The notes under the pieces are model-generated. The model searched no databases, was not told the origin of the DNA, and saw nothing but the letters and a program-made list of their open reading frames with translations. DNA of 26,456 nucleotides, taken from RGIG4608 sp964534905 (lineage in GTDB: Bacteria; Bacillota; Clostridia; Oscillospirales; CAG-272). The DNA lies in the NCBI GenBank assembly GCA_964534905.1, contig CAZHPZ010000013.1, forward strand, positions 1 to 26,456, written 5' to 3'. Shown here one piece after another: positions 14,921 through 23,438 of the stretch; position 1 is the stretch's first letter; each line of letters begins with the position of its first letter. The position numbers were made by a program, and so were the translations under genes.

Positions 14921-16008
14921 AAAATACATTCGGTAATGCGTTACAAATTACCCTTTTCGGCGAGAGTCACGGCTTCGGAATAGGAGCGGTTATAGACGGA
15001 TTGACTCCCGGAATAGAAATAGATTATGCTTTTATAGACAGTCAGCTTCAAAGGCGACGCTCAAAGACCTCGGTTACCACTCAAAGGCAGGAAACCGACG
15101 ACTATAAAATCGTCAGCGGCGTATTCGAGGGACATACAACGGGAACACCTCTTTGTATAGTAATTCCGAACAGGGATACAAACAGCTCGGATTATCAGCT
15201 TTTCGGCTCGGTGGCACGCCCCGGACACGCCGATTATACCGCAAACTGCAAATATCACGGATATCAGGATTTTCGCGGAGGCGGACATTTTTCTGGCAGA
15301 ATTACGGTTGCTCTCGTTGCGGCAGGTGCAATTCTTCAATCGGCACTTGAGCAAAAGGGTATATTCATCGGAACTCATATTCAAAAATGCGGCGGTATAT
15401 ATGACCGTGATTTCGTCGATCTCGTTCCCGATATAAAAGCACTTCATTCAATGCCCTTCTCCATACTTGACAGAAATGCGGAGAGGCGAATGATGGAAAA
15501 GATGATAGAAATAAAGAAATCCGACGACAGCGTCGGCGGAATTATGGAGACCGCGATAGCGGGGCTTCCCGCAGGCGTCGGTGAGCCTTGGTTTGACAGT
15601 CTCGAAAGCATGCTCTCTCACGCTATGTTCTCCATCCCCGCAATCAAGGGAATCGAATTCGGCGTGGGATTTGAATGCGCCGATATGACGGGAAGCCGTA
15701 TGAACGACGAGTTTTATATAGACGGCGGCGAGGTTCGTACCAAAACAAACAACAACGGCGGTATCAACGGCGGAATAAGCAACGGTATGCCAATCATTTT
15801 CCGCTGTGCAATGAAGCCCGCATCGTCAATATCTCAAAAGCAGAAAACAGTTAATTTTGCGGACAAAACCGAAACCGAAATAGAAATACACGGCAGACAC
15901 GACTCCGCAATAATTCCGAGAGCCTGCGTAGTTGCAGAGGCAATGTCCGCTCTCGTTGTGGCGGACGCCCTCATCGGACGCTTCGGAACAGATTATTTTA
16001 TTAAGTAA
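14917..16008 (+). CDS. aroC: Chorismate synthase
   Basis: A 363-aa FMN-dependent chorismate synthase (EPSP to chorismate, step 7). The signatures are FGESHG near the N-terminus, the RPGHADYT segment, GGGHFSGR, the KTNNNGGINGGISNG stretch and a late GRHD motif. Translation starts at GTG, overlapping the upstream stop codon as GTGA, with GGAGGT 5 bp upstream. The overlap indicates tight coupling to the mutase-AroB gene. The enzyme needs reduced FMN; I see no flavin reductase domain or gene in the operon. Confidence 0.97.
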   Translation: MKNTFGNALQITLFGESHGFGIGAVIDGLTPGIEIDYAFIDSQLQRRRSKTSVTTQRQETDDYKIVSGVFEGHTTGTPLCIVIPNRDTNSSDYQLFGSVARPGHADYTANCKYHGYQDFRGGGHFSGRITVALVAAGAILQSALEQKGIFIGTHIQKCGGIYDRDFVDLVPDIKALHSMPFSILDRNAERRMMEKMIEIKKSDDSVGGIMETAIAGLPAGVGEPWFDSLESMLSHAMFSIPAIKGIEFGVGFECADMTGSRMNDEFYIDGGEVRTKTNNNGGINGGISNGMPIIFRCAMKPASSISQKQKTVNFADKTETEIEIHGRHDSAIIPRACVVAEAMSALVVADALIGRFGTDYFIK

Positions 16009-16026
16009 CAGACGAAAGGAAGCCCA

Positions 16027-17268
16027 ATGCAATACGGACTTATCGGCAAAAAGCTGATACATAGCTTTTCAAAGGAAATACATGAGTCATTTGCTCCGTA
16101 TTCCTACGAATTATGTGAAATCGAAGAAGAAAGTCTTGCCGATTTTATGCAAAAGCGCGATTTTTGCGCAATAAACGTAACTATTCCATACAAAAAAGCG
16201 GTAATTCCCTTTCTTGATGAAATAAGCGAGCAAGCGCAGACTCTTCAATCCGTAAACACGGTAGTAAACAAGGACGGCAAGCTGTACGGCTACAATACCG
16301 ATTATCTCGGGCTTAAGCAGACCGTTGAGCGTTCGGGCGTAAGCCTTGAGGGCAAAAAGGCTCTTGTTTTCGGCTCGGGAGCAACTGCACGTGTGGCGAA
16401 TCTGGTACTCTCCGATCTCGGTGCAAAAGAGATACATCTTGTTTCAAGAAGCATCGGAGAGGGTAAGATAAGCTATGCCGAGGCTTACGAGATTCACAAC
16501 GACGCAGACATAATAATCAACGCGACCCCCATCGGAACATATCCGAATGTCGGAGAGATTTCCGTGGACGTTGAAAAATTCCCCAGACTTTCCGCATTCT
16601 TTGACGTAGTATACAATCCTCTGCGCACCGAGGCGGTTCTCAGAGCCTCAAAAGCAGGTGCCGTTGGGGTAGGAGGACTTTATATGCTCGTATCCCAAGC
16701 AGTATATGCGTCAGCTCTGTTCACGGAAACAGGGGTACCCACAACGGAGCAAATAGAAGCAATATACAAGAAAGCCTTAAAAAGCAAAGAAAACATAGTT
16801 ATCACCGGAATGCCCTGTGCGGGAAAGACAACGGTCGGAAAATTGACCGCCGAGCTTCTCGGACGCCGATTTATAGACATAGACGACGAAATAGAGACTC
16901 TTATCGGAATGAAGATATCCGAATTTTTCGACACTCACACCGAAGCCGAATTTCGAAGCATCGAAGCGGATGTAGTGCGTAAGGTGTCACTTGAGTGCGG
17001 TGCCGTAATCGCAACAGGCGGTGGAACAGTCCTCCGAGAGGATAATGTGAGAGTGTTACGCTCTTGCGGAAGAATATTTTTCATAGACAGAAGCCCCTCA
17101 CGTCTTATTCCGACAGAGAGCCGACCGCTTGCCAGAACAAGAATAGACATAGAAAGGCTCTACAAATCAAGATATCAGCTTTATACAAATACCGCAGACG
17201 TCAGAATAAACGGAGACTGCTCTCCCGAAACAGTCACTGCACTTTTAGCGGAGGAATTCAACAGATGA
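16027..17268 (+). CDS. aroE: Shikimate dehydrogenase / shikimate kinase fusion
   Basis: A 413-aa two-domain enzyme for two consecutive steps. Residues 1-250 are shikimate dehydrogenase: the shikimate-binding HSFSKEIH, catalytic K56 in NVTIPYKK, D92 in NTD, a GSGATA nucleotide loop (116-121, in place of the usual GAGGAA), and NATPIG. Residues about 255-413 are shikimate kinase (AroK): P-loop GMPCAGKTT (261-269), DIDDE (284-288), R310, GGG (331-333), and R366 in the lid region SRPLA. The junction is a short Lys-rich linker (KKALKSKEN). AAAGGA lies a few bases before the ATG. The gap from aroC is 18 bp, and its stop codon overlaps the aroQ start. Both active sites look intact. Confidence 0.96.
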   Translation: MQYGLIGKKLIHSFSKEIHESFAPYSYELCEIEEESLADFMQKRDFCAINVTIPYKKAVIPFLDEISEQAQTLQSVNTVVNKDGKLYGYNTDYLGLKQTVERSGVSLEGKKALVFGSGATARVANLVLSDLGAKEIHLVSRSIGEGKISYAEAYEIHNDADIIINATPIGTYPNVGEISVDVEKFPRLSAFFDVVYNPLRTEAVLRASKAGAVGVGGLYMLVSQAVYASALFTETGVPTTEQIEAIYKKALKSKENIVITGMPCAGKTTVGKLTAELLGRRFIDIDDEIETLIGMKISEFFDTHTEAEFRSIEADVVRKVSLECGAVIATGGGTVLREDNVRVLRSCGRIFFIDRSPSRLIPTESRPLARTRIDIERLYKSRYQLYTNTADVRINGDCSPETVTALLAEEFNR

Positions 17269-17708
17269 AAATAATGGTCATAAACGGTCCGAATCTCAAT
17301 ATGCTCGGCACAAGAGAGCCCGAGCATTACGGAAGCAAGACATATGCGCAGCTGTGCGATAATATCCGAGAGCATTGCAAGGATCTGTGCGAGGTAGTAA
17401 TACTTCAGTCAAATCACGAGGGCGAGCTCGTTGATTTTATTCAGCAGGCTTATTTCGACGGGTTCGACGGCATAGTTATAAATCCCGCCGCATATACGCA
17501 CACTAGCGTGGCAATACTCGACGCTGTCAAGGCAGTAAAGCTTCCCTGCGTTGAGGTTCACATTTCGGACGTGTCCTCACGCGAGGATTTCAGGCAGATA
17601 AGTTATATAAGATCGGCTTGCATCGGAACGGTTTCGGGAATGGGAACGGACGGATATATGCTCGGAATTGACAAGCTGACAGACTACATCAAGGAGAAAA
17701 ACGAATGA
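17265..17708 (+). CDS. aroQ: 3-dehydroquinate dehydratase, type II
   Basis: A 147-aa type II dehydroquinase (3-dehydroquinate to 3-dehydroshikimate, step 3), a family that forms dodecamers. Motifs: NGPNLNMLGTREPEHYG with catalytic R17 and Y22, QSNHEGELVDFIQ, INPAAYTHTS, and VEVHISD with catalytic H99. The start at 17265 overlaps the preceding stop as ATGA and follows GGAGG with a 10-bp gap; a longer frame upstream lies wholly inside the shikimate kinase domain and is rejected. The standard length is 140-150 aa. The stop overlaps the aroA start. Confidence 0.97.
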   Translation: MKIMVINGPNLNMLGTREPEHYGSKTYAQLCDNIREHCKDLCEVVILQSNHEGELVDFIQQAYFDGFDGIVINPAAYTHTSVAILDAVKAVKLPCVEVHISDVSSREDFRQISYIRSACIGTVSGMGTDGYMLGIDKLTDYIKEKNE

Positions 17709-18913
17709 ACGTTACGATAAATAAAGGAAAAGCTCACGGAACGATAATCGCTCCGCCGTCAAAAAGCGTTGCTCACAGAATGCTCATATGCGGCGGTCTT
17801 GCCAATGCCAAAAGTACCATAACAGGAATCAATAATTCTGAGGACGTTCAGGCAACGCTCGACTGCCTTTCCGCAATCGGAGTTCAGTACACCCAAAGCG
17901 GAGATGTACTTGATATTACGGGACGAAAGGTAAAGAAAAACAAGCAAATTCAAGAATTCTATTGCAGAGAGAGCGGAAGCACGCTCAGGTTTTTCATTCC
18001 ACTTGCCCTCCTGACAGGTAAAAAAAGCATATTCTACGGTTCTCCGAGCCTTCTTGCACGTCCGCTTTCGGTGTATCAGACCATATGCAAGGAGCAGGAT
18101 CTGATGTTTGTAAAGGAAAAGGACAGAATAATCCTTGAGGGACCTCTGCGTGCAGGCAACTTCAAGGTTCAAGGAAATATTTCAAGCCAGTTTATAAGCG
18201 GATTACTTTTTGCACTGCCCGTTCTTAACAAGGACAGTCAGATATCAATCAGCCAACCCATAGAAAGTCATTCTTATATAGATCTTACGATCAGCGTTAT
18301 GAAAAAATTCGGTATGAACATCGAATGGAAAAACGAACGCACACTATATATTCCCGGAGGTCAGAAATACAGCCCCGCCGTTGACAGCGTCGAGGGAGAC
18401 TACTCGAATGCGGCGTTCTTCTCCGCATTGAATATTCTCGGAGGTGACGTAAAAATCGAGGGTCTTGACGAAAACAGCGTTCAGGGAGACAGAGTTTATT
18501 CAAAATATTTCGAAATGATCAAAAAAGGCACCCCATCGATAAACCTTTCCAACTGCCCCGACCTCGGCCCCATTCTCTTCGTGCTTGCCGCCGCAAACAA
18601 CGGCGGAATATTCACAGGAACACGCCGTCTGCAGATGAAGGAGAGCGACAGAGGCACCGCCATGGCAGAGGAGCTCAGAAAGTTCGGCGTAACCGTAACA
18701 GTCAATGAAGATAATATTGTGGTATTCCCCAAGGAATTTCACCGCCCGACGGAAATTTTGAACGGTCATAACGACCACCGTGTAGTAATGGCTCTCTCCG
18801 TTCTCTGCACAATATTCGGTGGAGAAATAGCAGGTGCGGAGGCGGTCAACAAAAGCTTCCCCGATTATTTCGAAAAGCTTGCAAGCGTCGGAATAGAGGT
18901 CACAAAGCACTGA
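17705..18913 (+). CDS. aroA: 5-enolpyruvylshikimate-3-phosphate synthase
   Basis: A 402-aa EPSP synthase (shikimate-3-phosphate plus PEP to EPSP, step 6), somewhat shorter than the 427-aa E. coli enzyme. Visible signatures: PPSKS with K20, S21 and R25; ESGSTLRF in place of the E. coli GNAGTAMRPL phosphate/PEP loop; KESDR; and GHNDHRVVMAL near the C-terminus. The loop sequence does not let me assign the enzyme to a glyphosate-sensitive or tolerant class. The ATG overlaps the aroQ stop (ATGA), so translation is coupled. It is followed after 11 bp by DAHP synthase. Confidence 0.97.
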   Translation: MNVTINKGKAHGTIIAPPSKSVAHRMLICGGLANAKSTITGINNSEDVQATLDCLSAIGVQYTQSGDVLDITGRKVKKNKQIQEFYCRESGSTLRFFIPLALLTGKKSIFYGSPSLLARPLSVYQTICKEQDLMFVKEKDRIILEGPLRAGNFKVQGNISSQFISGLLFALPVLNKDSQISISQPIESHSYIDLTISVMKKFGMNIEWKNERTLYIPGGQKYSPAVDSVEGDYSNAAFFSALNILGGDVKIEGLDENSVQGDRVYSKYFEMIKKGTPSINLSNCPDLGPILFVLAAANNGGIFTGTRRLQMKESDRGTAMAEELRKFGVTVTVNEDNIVVFPKEFHRPTEILNGHNDHRVVMALSVLCTIFGGEIAGAEAVNKSFPDYFEKLASVGIEVTKH

Positions 18914-18924
18914 GAGGTCAAGGA

Positions 18925-19953
18925 ATGAATATGAAATTTAACAGAAAATTGCCGATACCTCAGCTTGTCAAGGCGGAGCATCCGCTTTCGGCAAAGCTTG
19001 CCAAGGTCAAGGAGCATAATGACGTCGAAATCAAAAGCGTTATTTCGGGAGAGGATAAAAGGCTTCTTCTTTTGATTGGTCCCTGCTCTGCCGACAGAGA
19101 GGACGCGGTGCTTGAATATATACACCGACTTAAGCGTCTGTCCGAGCAGGTCAGCGACAAAATACTGATAGTACCCCGTGTATATACGGGCAAGCCGAGG
19201 ACAACGGGAGAGGGATACAAGGGGCTTGTACATCAGCCAAACCCGACAGAGCCGCCCGATATGTATAACGGACTCGTGGCAATGAGAAAGATCCATATGC
19301 GTGTTCTTGAGGAGACGGGACTGCCGACTGCAGACGAGATGCTGTATCCCGAAAATCACCGTTATCTTTCCGATCTTTTATCATACGTTACGGTCGGAGC
19401 ACGCTCCGTTGAAAATCAGCAGCACCGTTTAACCGCAAGCGGCTTGGATGTTCCCGTCGGAATGAAAAATCCCACGTCGGGAGACATCTCCGTAATGATG
19501 AACGCAATCAAGGCCGGGCAATCCTCACATATGTTCATTTACAGAGGATGGGAAGTCGAAAGTGCGGGAAATCCCTACACGCATGCGATATTACGCGGAT
19601 ATGTAAACAAAAGCGGAGAATCCCATCCGAATTATCACTATGAGGATCTCGCACATCTCCACGAAAATTATGTAAAGATGGGGCTTGCAAATCCCGCGGT
19701 AATCGTGGATACCAACCATTCAAATTCGGGAAAGCACTACGAGGAGCAGATAAGAATCGCCAAGGAAGTGCTTATAAGCAAGCGCTATTCAAATGACATC
19801 AACTCTCTTGTAAAGGGACTTATGATAGAAAGCTATCTTGAGGACGGATCTCAGTCAATAGGAGAAAACACGTTCGGAAAATCAATTACCGACCCTTGCA
19901 TAGGCTGGGAAAAGACAGAGCGTCTCGTGCTCGACATAGCCGATATGCTGTAA
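18925..19953 (+). CDS. aroF: DAHP synthase, class I (AroFGH type)
   Basis: A 342-aa 3-deoxy-7-phosphoheptulonate synthase, the entry step from PEP and erythrose-4-phosphate. Motifs: IGPCSA with metal-binding C54, PRVYTGKPRTTGEGYKG for substrate binding, MKNPTSGD, and VDTNHSNSGK. The sequence and the N-terminal segment before the barrel are those of the E. coli AroF/G/H branch, whose members are feedback-inhibited by aromatic amino acids; which amino acid acts here cannot be read. Two ATGs, at 18925 and 18931, both have a purine-rich site upstream; the first is used. It is the last gene of the operon although it encodes the first step. Gene symbol chosen for the family, not an isozyme claim. 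Confidence 0.95.
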   Translation: MNMKFNRKLPIPQLVKAEHPLSAKLAKVKEHNDVEIKSVISGEDKRLLLLIGPCSADREDAVLEYIHRLKRLSEQVSDKILIVPRVYTGKPRTTGEGYKGLVHQPNPTEPPDMYNGLVAMRKIHMRVLEETGLPTADEMLYPENHRYLSDLLSYVTVGARSVENQQHRLTASGLDVPVGMKNPTSGDISVMMNAIKAGQSSHMFIYRGWEVESAGNPYTHAILRGYVNKSGESHPNYHYEDLAHLHENYVKMGLANPAVIVDTNHSNSGKHYEEQIRIAKEVLISKRYSNDINSLVKGLMIESYLEDGSQSIGENTFGKSITDPCIGWEKTERLVLDIADML

Positions 19954-19954
19954 T

Positions 19955-19988
19955 AAAAAATGAGCTATCATACGATAGCTCATTTTTT
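19955..19988. terminator. Bidirectional terminator between the aro operon and lexA
   Basis: A 15-bp perfect stem starting with six A and ending with six T (19955-19969 with 19974-19988, loop ATAC). It begins 1 bp after the DAHP synthase stop and reaches into the lexA stop codon, so it serves both directions. Confidence 0.9.
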
Positions 19989-20598
19989 ATTCATACTGTC
20001 TGAATGATGCAATAACCGTGCCGAGTATGCTCACCTCATCTGCGATTATCGGCTTCATTGCTTTATTCTCGGGCTGAAGCCTGTAATGTCCGTTTTCCTT
20101 ATAAAAGGTCTTGACAGTCGCCTCGTCTCCGATGAGCACGACGGCAATCCTTCCGTTATCCGCATATGCTCCCTTATGAACGATAACCGTATCTCCGTCA
20201 AATATACCTGCATCTATCATACTTTCTCCCTTTACTCTGAGAGCAAAAAGCTCGTTCTTGGGATATTTCGGACTGTTCCACGGAAGCTCTACATATCCGT
20301 CAAAGTTTTCAACGGCAAGTATCGGACTGCCTGCGGTTACGGTACCCAAAATCGGGATCTTGGCAGAGCCTTGGGTATAGGGTGCGCAAAGACGTATCGT
20401 TCTTCTCTTCCCCGCGTCCTGCTCGATATATCCCTTATCCTCAAGCCTATGAAGATAGAGATGTGCACTTGATGTGCTCTTTATTCCGAGCGATGAGCAT
20501 ATATCTCTTACACTCGGTGCATATCCGTTTTCGTTTATCGTCTTCGATATATATTCAAACACAAGCTTTTCCTTGCCTGTAAGGTCATTATTATTCAT
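19987..20598 (-). CDS. lexA: LexA repressor
   Basis: A 203-aa SOS repressor. The N-terminal winged helix-turn-helix covers about residues 1-70 (GYAPSVRDICSSLGIKSTSSAHLYL). The C-terminal S24-type autoprotease domain has the cleavage site A89-G90 in VTAGSP, nucleophile S126 in GESM, and K163 in ATVKTF. A GGGGG Shine-Dalgarno-like run lies 6 bp before the ATG. A 14-bp SOS-box-like site overlaps the -35 of its promoter, consistent with autoregulation. It shares a terminator with the aro operon and is divergent from pckG. No other SOS gene is beside it. Confidence 0.97.
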   Translation of the reverse strand: MNNNDLTGKEKLVFEYISKTINENGYAPSVRDICSSLGIKSTSSAHLYLHRLEDKGYIEQDAGKRRTIRLCAPYTQGSAKIPILGTVTAGSPILAVENFDGYVELPWNSPKYPKNELFALRVKGESMIDAGIFDGDTVIVHKGAYADNGRIAVVLIGDEATVKTFYKENGHYRLQPENKAMKPIIADEVSILGTVIASFRQYE

Positions 20599-20628
20599 AA
20601 AAAGCCCCCTATAATAATTATCAAATCT

Positions 20629-20657
20629 ATTATATCACAACTGCGGCGAAATTGCAA
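20629..20657 (-). promoter_or_regulatory. Promoter of lexA
   Basis: On the minus strand TTGCAA (20652-20657), a 17-bp spacer, and consensus TATAAT (20629-20634), about 30 bp before the start codon. Confidence 0.7.
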
Positions 20658-20668
20658 ACGTTTGTTCA
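20655..20668. promoter_or_regulatory. SOS box (LexA operator)
   Basis: CAAACGTTTGTTCA is close to the Gram-positive SOS box CGAACRNRYGTTCG; mismatches are at the two outer G/C positions and one central base. It overlaps the lexA -35 hexamer by three bases, as expected for autoregulation. Confidence 0.7.
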
Positions 20669-20695
20669 AAAATTTTGTAAATTTTTTTATAGATA

Positions 20696-20724
20696 TTGAA
20701 GATAGCCAGCTTTTGTGATACAAT
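20696..20724 (+). promoter_or_regulatory. Promoter of pckG-mscS
   Basis: TTGAAG (20696-20701), a 17-bp spacer, TACAAT (20719-20724). The start point would be near 20731, about 48 bp before the pckG ATG. The SOS box ends 27 bp upstream of this -35, so LexA is not expected to block it directly. Confidence 0.65.
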
Positions 20725-20778
20725 GATTTTATGTTTTTACATAAGATAATAGTATAGGCACTTTCGCAGGAGGTAAAT

Positions 20779-22575
20779 ATGCTAAAAAATACAGATATAA
20801 GCAATCGATTTATAAGCTCTTGGATTGAGGATATCGCAAAAATAACTCAGCCGAAAGAAATAGTATTAATCGACGGGAGCAACGAGCAGACAGAGGCATT
20901 ACGTGAGCTTGCCTGCAGCACCGGGGAGCTGATAAGGCTGAACACGGAGAAAATGCCCGGATGCTATCTTCACCGCAGTAATCCGAACGATGTCGCGCGA
21001 GTTGAAGACAGAACCTTTATTTGCACCGAAAAGCGTGAGGATGCGGGAAGCATAAACAATTGGATGGATCCCGACGAGTGTAAGAAAAAGCTTACGGGAC
21101 TTTATCGCGGTGCGATGAAAGGAAAAACAATGTACGTTATTCCCTATTCAATGGGAAGCGTAGGCTCGCAGTTTGCAAAGTACGGAATCGAGCTGACCGA
21201 TTCGGTCTATGTAGTGCTGAATATGCTCATAATGACACGTGCGGGAAAAGACGCGCTCGATGCTATCGGAGACGGAGATAATTTTGTACGCGGACTTCAT
21301 GCCACCGCAGATCTTGACGAAAGCAACAGATATATCGTACATTTTCCGGAGGAAAATACGATTTGGTCGATCAATTCCGCTTACGGCGGAAACGTTCTGC
21401 TCGGCAAAAAGTGCTTTGCACTCAGAATAGCGTCATATCTCGGCCGTCGCGAGGGCTGGCTTGCGGAGCATATGCTCATTCTTGAAATAGAATGTCCGAG
21501 CGGAGAAAAGAAATACATTTGTGCGGCATTTCCGTCGGCATGCGGAAAAACAAATCTCGCCATGCTCATTCCGCCGAGCATTTATCAAAAAAGAGGCTAC
21601 AAAATACGTTGCCTCGGAGATGACATTGCATGGCTGAGGGTCGGATCCGACGGCAGGCTTTGGGCTATTAATCCCGAAAACGGCTTTTTCGGAGTTGCTC
21701 CTGGCACAAGCGAAAAGACCAATCCGAATGCACTCTTCACAGTACAAAAAAGCACTATCTTTACAAACGTAGCGCACAATATCGATAATAATACTGTATG
21801 GTGGGAGGGGCTTACCGACAATGCACCGAGTCACCTCACAGACTGGAAAGGAAATCATTGGGATCCGAAGCAATACAACAAAAAGGATCCGTCTACGTTT
21901 GCGGCACATCCGAATTCCAGATTTACGGCACCTACAAGCGAATGCCCGTGTCTCTCCGATAAATTCAATGATCCCGACGGCGTACCTATTTCCGCCATCA
22001 TATTCGGAGGCAGACGTGAGCATCTCACGCCTCTCGTTTACCAATCACGCTCATGGCAGAGCGGTGTATTCGTCGGATCCGCAATGGCAAGTGAGACAAC
22101 TGCGGCGGCAGTCGGTAAAATCGGCATAGTACGCAGAGATCCCATGGCAATGCGTCCGTTCGTAGGCTACGATATGGGAGATTATTTTACTCATTGGCTC
22201 GATATGGGCAAAAAGCTTTCAAATCCTCCGAAAATATTCCACGTCAACTGGTTCAGAACCGACAAGGACGGAAGATTTTTGTGGCCGGGATTCGGCGAAA
22301 ATATGAGAGTTCTCGAATGGATAATCAAGCGTTGCAACGGTGAGGCGGAGGCACGTGAGGAGGCGATAGGTTATCTGCCTCTTGACAACGATATTTGCAC
22401 CGACGACCTTGACATATTTGATAAAAGCACCCTCTCCGAGCTTCTGAGAGTTGACGCAAACGAATGGCTCTGTGAGCTTGACGAAATCGAAAAATTCTAT
22501 AACGAGATAGGAAAAAGAATGCCCGTCGAGCTATACAGTGAGCTTGACTGTCTGAGAAAAAGACTTACTGATTAA
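20779..22575 (+). CDS. pckG: Phosphoenolpyruvate carboxykinase (GTP)
   Basis: A 598-aa GTP-dependent PEP carboxykinase, interconverting oxaloacetate and PEP. It shows the GTP-class active-site Cys and P-loop in FPSACGKTN (C255), the GDDIAWLR kinase-2 motif (D281, D282), and NPENGFFGVAPGTS. These separate it from the unrelated-length ATP-type (pckA). A strong AGGAGGT site precedes the ATG. In anaerobic Clostridia such enzymes often run in the carboxylating direction to make oxaloacetate for succinate or biosynthesis; the direction here is inference. It is followed after 23 bp by mscS on the same strand. Confidence 0.97.
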   Translation: MLKNTDISNRFISSWIEDIAKITQPKEIVLIDGSNEQTEALRELACSTGELIRLNTEKMPGCYLHRSNPNDVARVEDRTFICTEKREDAGSINNWMDPDECKKKLTGLYRGAMKGKTMYVIPYSMGSVGSQFAKYGIELTDSVYVVLNMLIMTRAGKDALDAIGDGDNFVRGLHATADLDESNRYIVHFPEENTIWSINSAYGGNVLLGKKCFALRIASYLGRREGWLAEHMLILEIECPSGEKKYICAAFPSACGKTNLAMLIPPSIYQKRGYKIRCLGDDIAWLRVGSDGRLWAINPENGFFGVAPGTSEKTNPNALFTVQKSTIFTNVAHNIDNNTVWWEGLTDNAPSHLTDWKGNHWDPKQYNKKDPSTFAAHPNSRFTAPTSECPCLSDKFNDPDGVPISAIIFGGRREHLTPLVYQSRSWQSGVFVGSAMASETTAAAVGKIGIVRRDPMAMRPFVGYDMGDYFTHWLDMGKKLSNPPKIFHVNWFRTDKDGRFLWPGFGENMRVLEWIIKRCNGEAEAREEAIGYLPLDNDICTDDLDIFDKSTLSELLRVDANEWLCELDEIEKFYNEIGKRMPVELYSELDCLRKRLTD

Positions 22576-22598
22576 AACAAGACAAAGGAAGTTAAAAT

Positions 22599-23399
22599 AT
22601 GGACGCCATAATAAAATGGTATAATGACAACAGCGAAAGCTTAATAAACAAAATCATCACAGTCGTGCTGATTTTGATAATAGGAATATTGGCGATAAAA
22701 ATAGTAATGATGTTCGTAAAGCGGGCGCTAAAGCGTTCACGCCTCGAAAAAGCAGCACACAGCCTCATAAAGAGCGTCGTGCTTATCATAATGTATTCTC
22801 TGCTTGCACTCATATCGCTTGCCGCACTCGGAGTGGATATCACAGGTGCCGTAGCGCTTGCCTCGGTCGCCTCTTTGGCTCTTTCACTTGCTCTGCAAAA
22901 TGCACTTACAAACATAATAGGCGGTTTCACACTGCTCTATACTCACCCTTTTCATTCGGGCGATTATGTCGAAATAGCCGACCAAGCGGGCACTATAAAG
23001 GAAATCGGTATGGCGTACACAAAGCTTACTACGCCCGACAATAAGCTTGTTCAAATTCCGAACTCATCAGTCGTGGAAAGTGAGATAATAAATTATTCCG
23101 CCACGGGTACAAGGCGTGTTACGGTAGATATATCGGTATCATATTCTGCCGATCCCGACTCCGTCGTCAAATGTCTGAGGGAAGCCGCGAGCGTTGAGGG
23201 CAGACTTGAAGACCCTCCGATATTCGCAACTCTGACAGGATACGGAGAATCGTCCGCATCATATACGGTAAGAGTTTGGTGTAAAACCGAAAATTATTGG
23301 ACAGTAAATTTCGCCGTTATGAAAAACATCAAGGCGATCTTCGACCGTGAAAGTATCAAAATGACATACACGAACATAAACGTACACATTGATAAATAA
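22599..23399 (+). CDS. Small-conductance mechanosensitive channel (MscS family)
   Basis: A 266-aa membrane protein of the three-helix MscS type, which releases solutes under hypo-osmotic stress. Hydrophobic helices lie at about residues 17-38, 57-80 and 83-110; the third carries the pore motif ALQNALTNIIGG. The cytoplasmic beta domain begins with HPFHSGDYVEI and continues through IPNSSVVESEIINYS to the C-terminus. The pore helix has Ser and Ala where E. coli MscS has several Gly residues. AAGGAAG precedes the ATG. It probably shares the pckG promoter, which is an unremarkable pairing, and ends just before a perfect palindromic terminator. Confidence 0.95.
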   Translation: MDAIIKWYNDNSESLINKIITVVLILIIGILAIKIVMMFVKRALKRSRLEKAAHSLIKSVVLIIMYSLLALISLAALGVDITGAVALASVASLALSLALQNALTNIIGGFTLLYTHPFHSGDYVEIADQAGTIKEIGMAYTKLTTPDNKLVQIPNSSVVESEIINYSATGTRRVTVDISVSYSADPDSVVKCLREAASVEGRLEDPPIFATLTGYGESSASYTVRVWCKTENYWTVNFAVMKNIKAIFDRESIKMTYTNINVHIDK

Positions 23400-23403
23400 A
23401 ATC

Positions 23404-23433
23404 ACAGCGTCGGCTGATATCAGCCGACGCTGT
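23404..23433. terminator. Bidirectional hairpin between mscS and tyrS
   Basis: A perfect 30-bp palindrome (two 15-base arms beginning ACAGCGTCGG) 4 bp after the mscS stop and 5 bp from the tyrS stop, flanked by AT-rich DNA (ATTTATTATTT on the plus strand, GATTTTATTT on the minus). A convergent-gene terminator is the likely role. Confidence 0.75.
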
Positions 23434-23438
23434 ATTTA

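Noticed and set aside
20731..20742. Small palindrome ATGT-TTTT-ACAT at the start of the pckG leader
   Set aside because: The stem is only four A/T-rich pairs, which occurs by chance in such sequence, and it has no partner copy nearby.
21433..22044. Minus-strand open frame of 203 codons inside pckG
   Set aside because: Antisense to the GTP-site region of PEP carboxykinase; no supporting signals.
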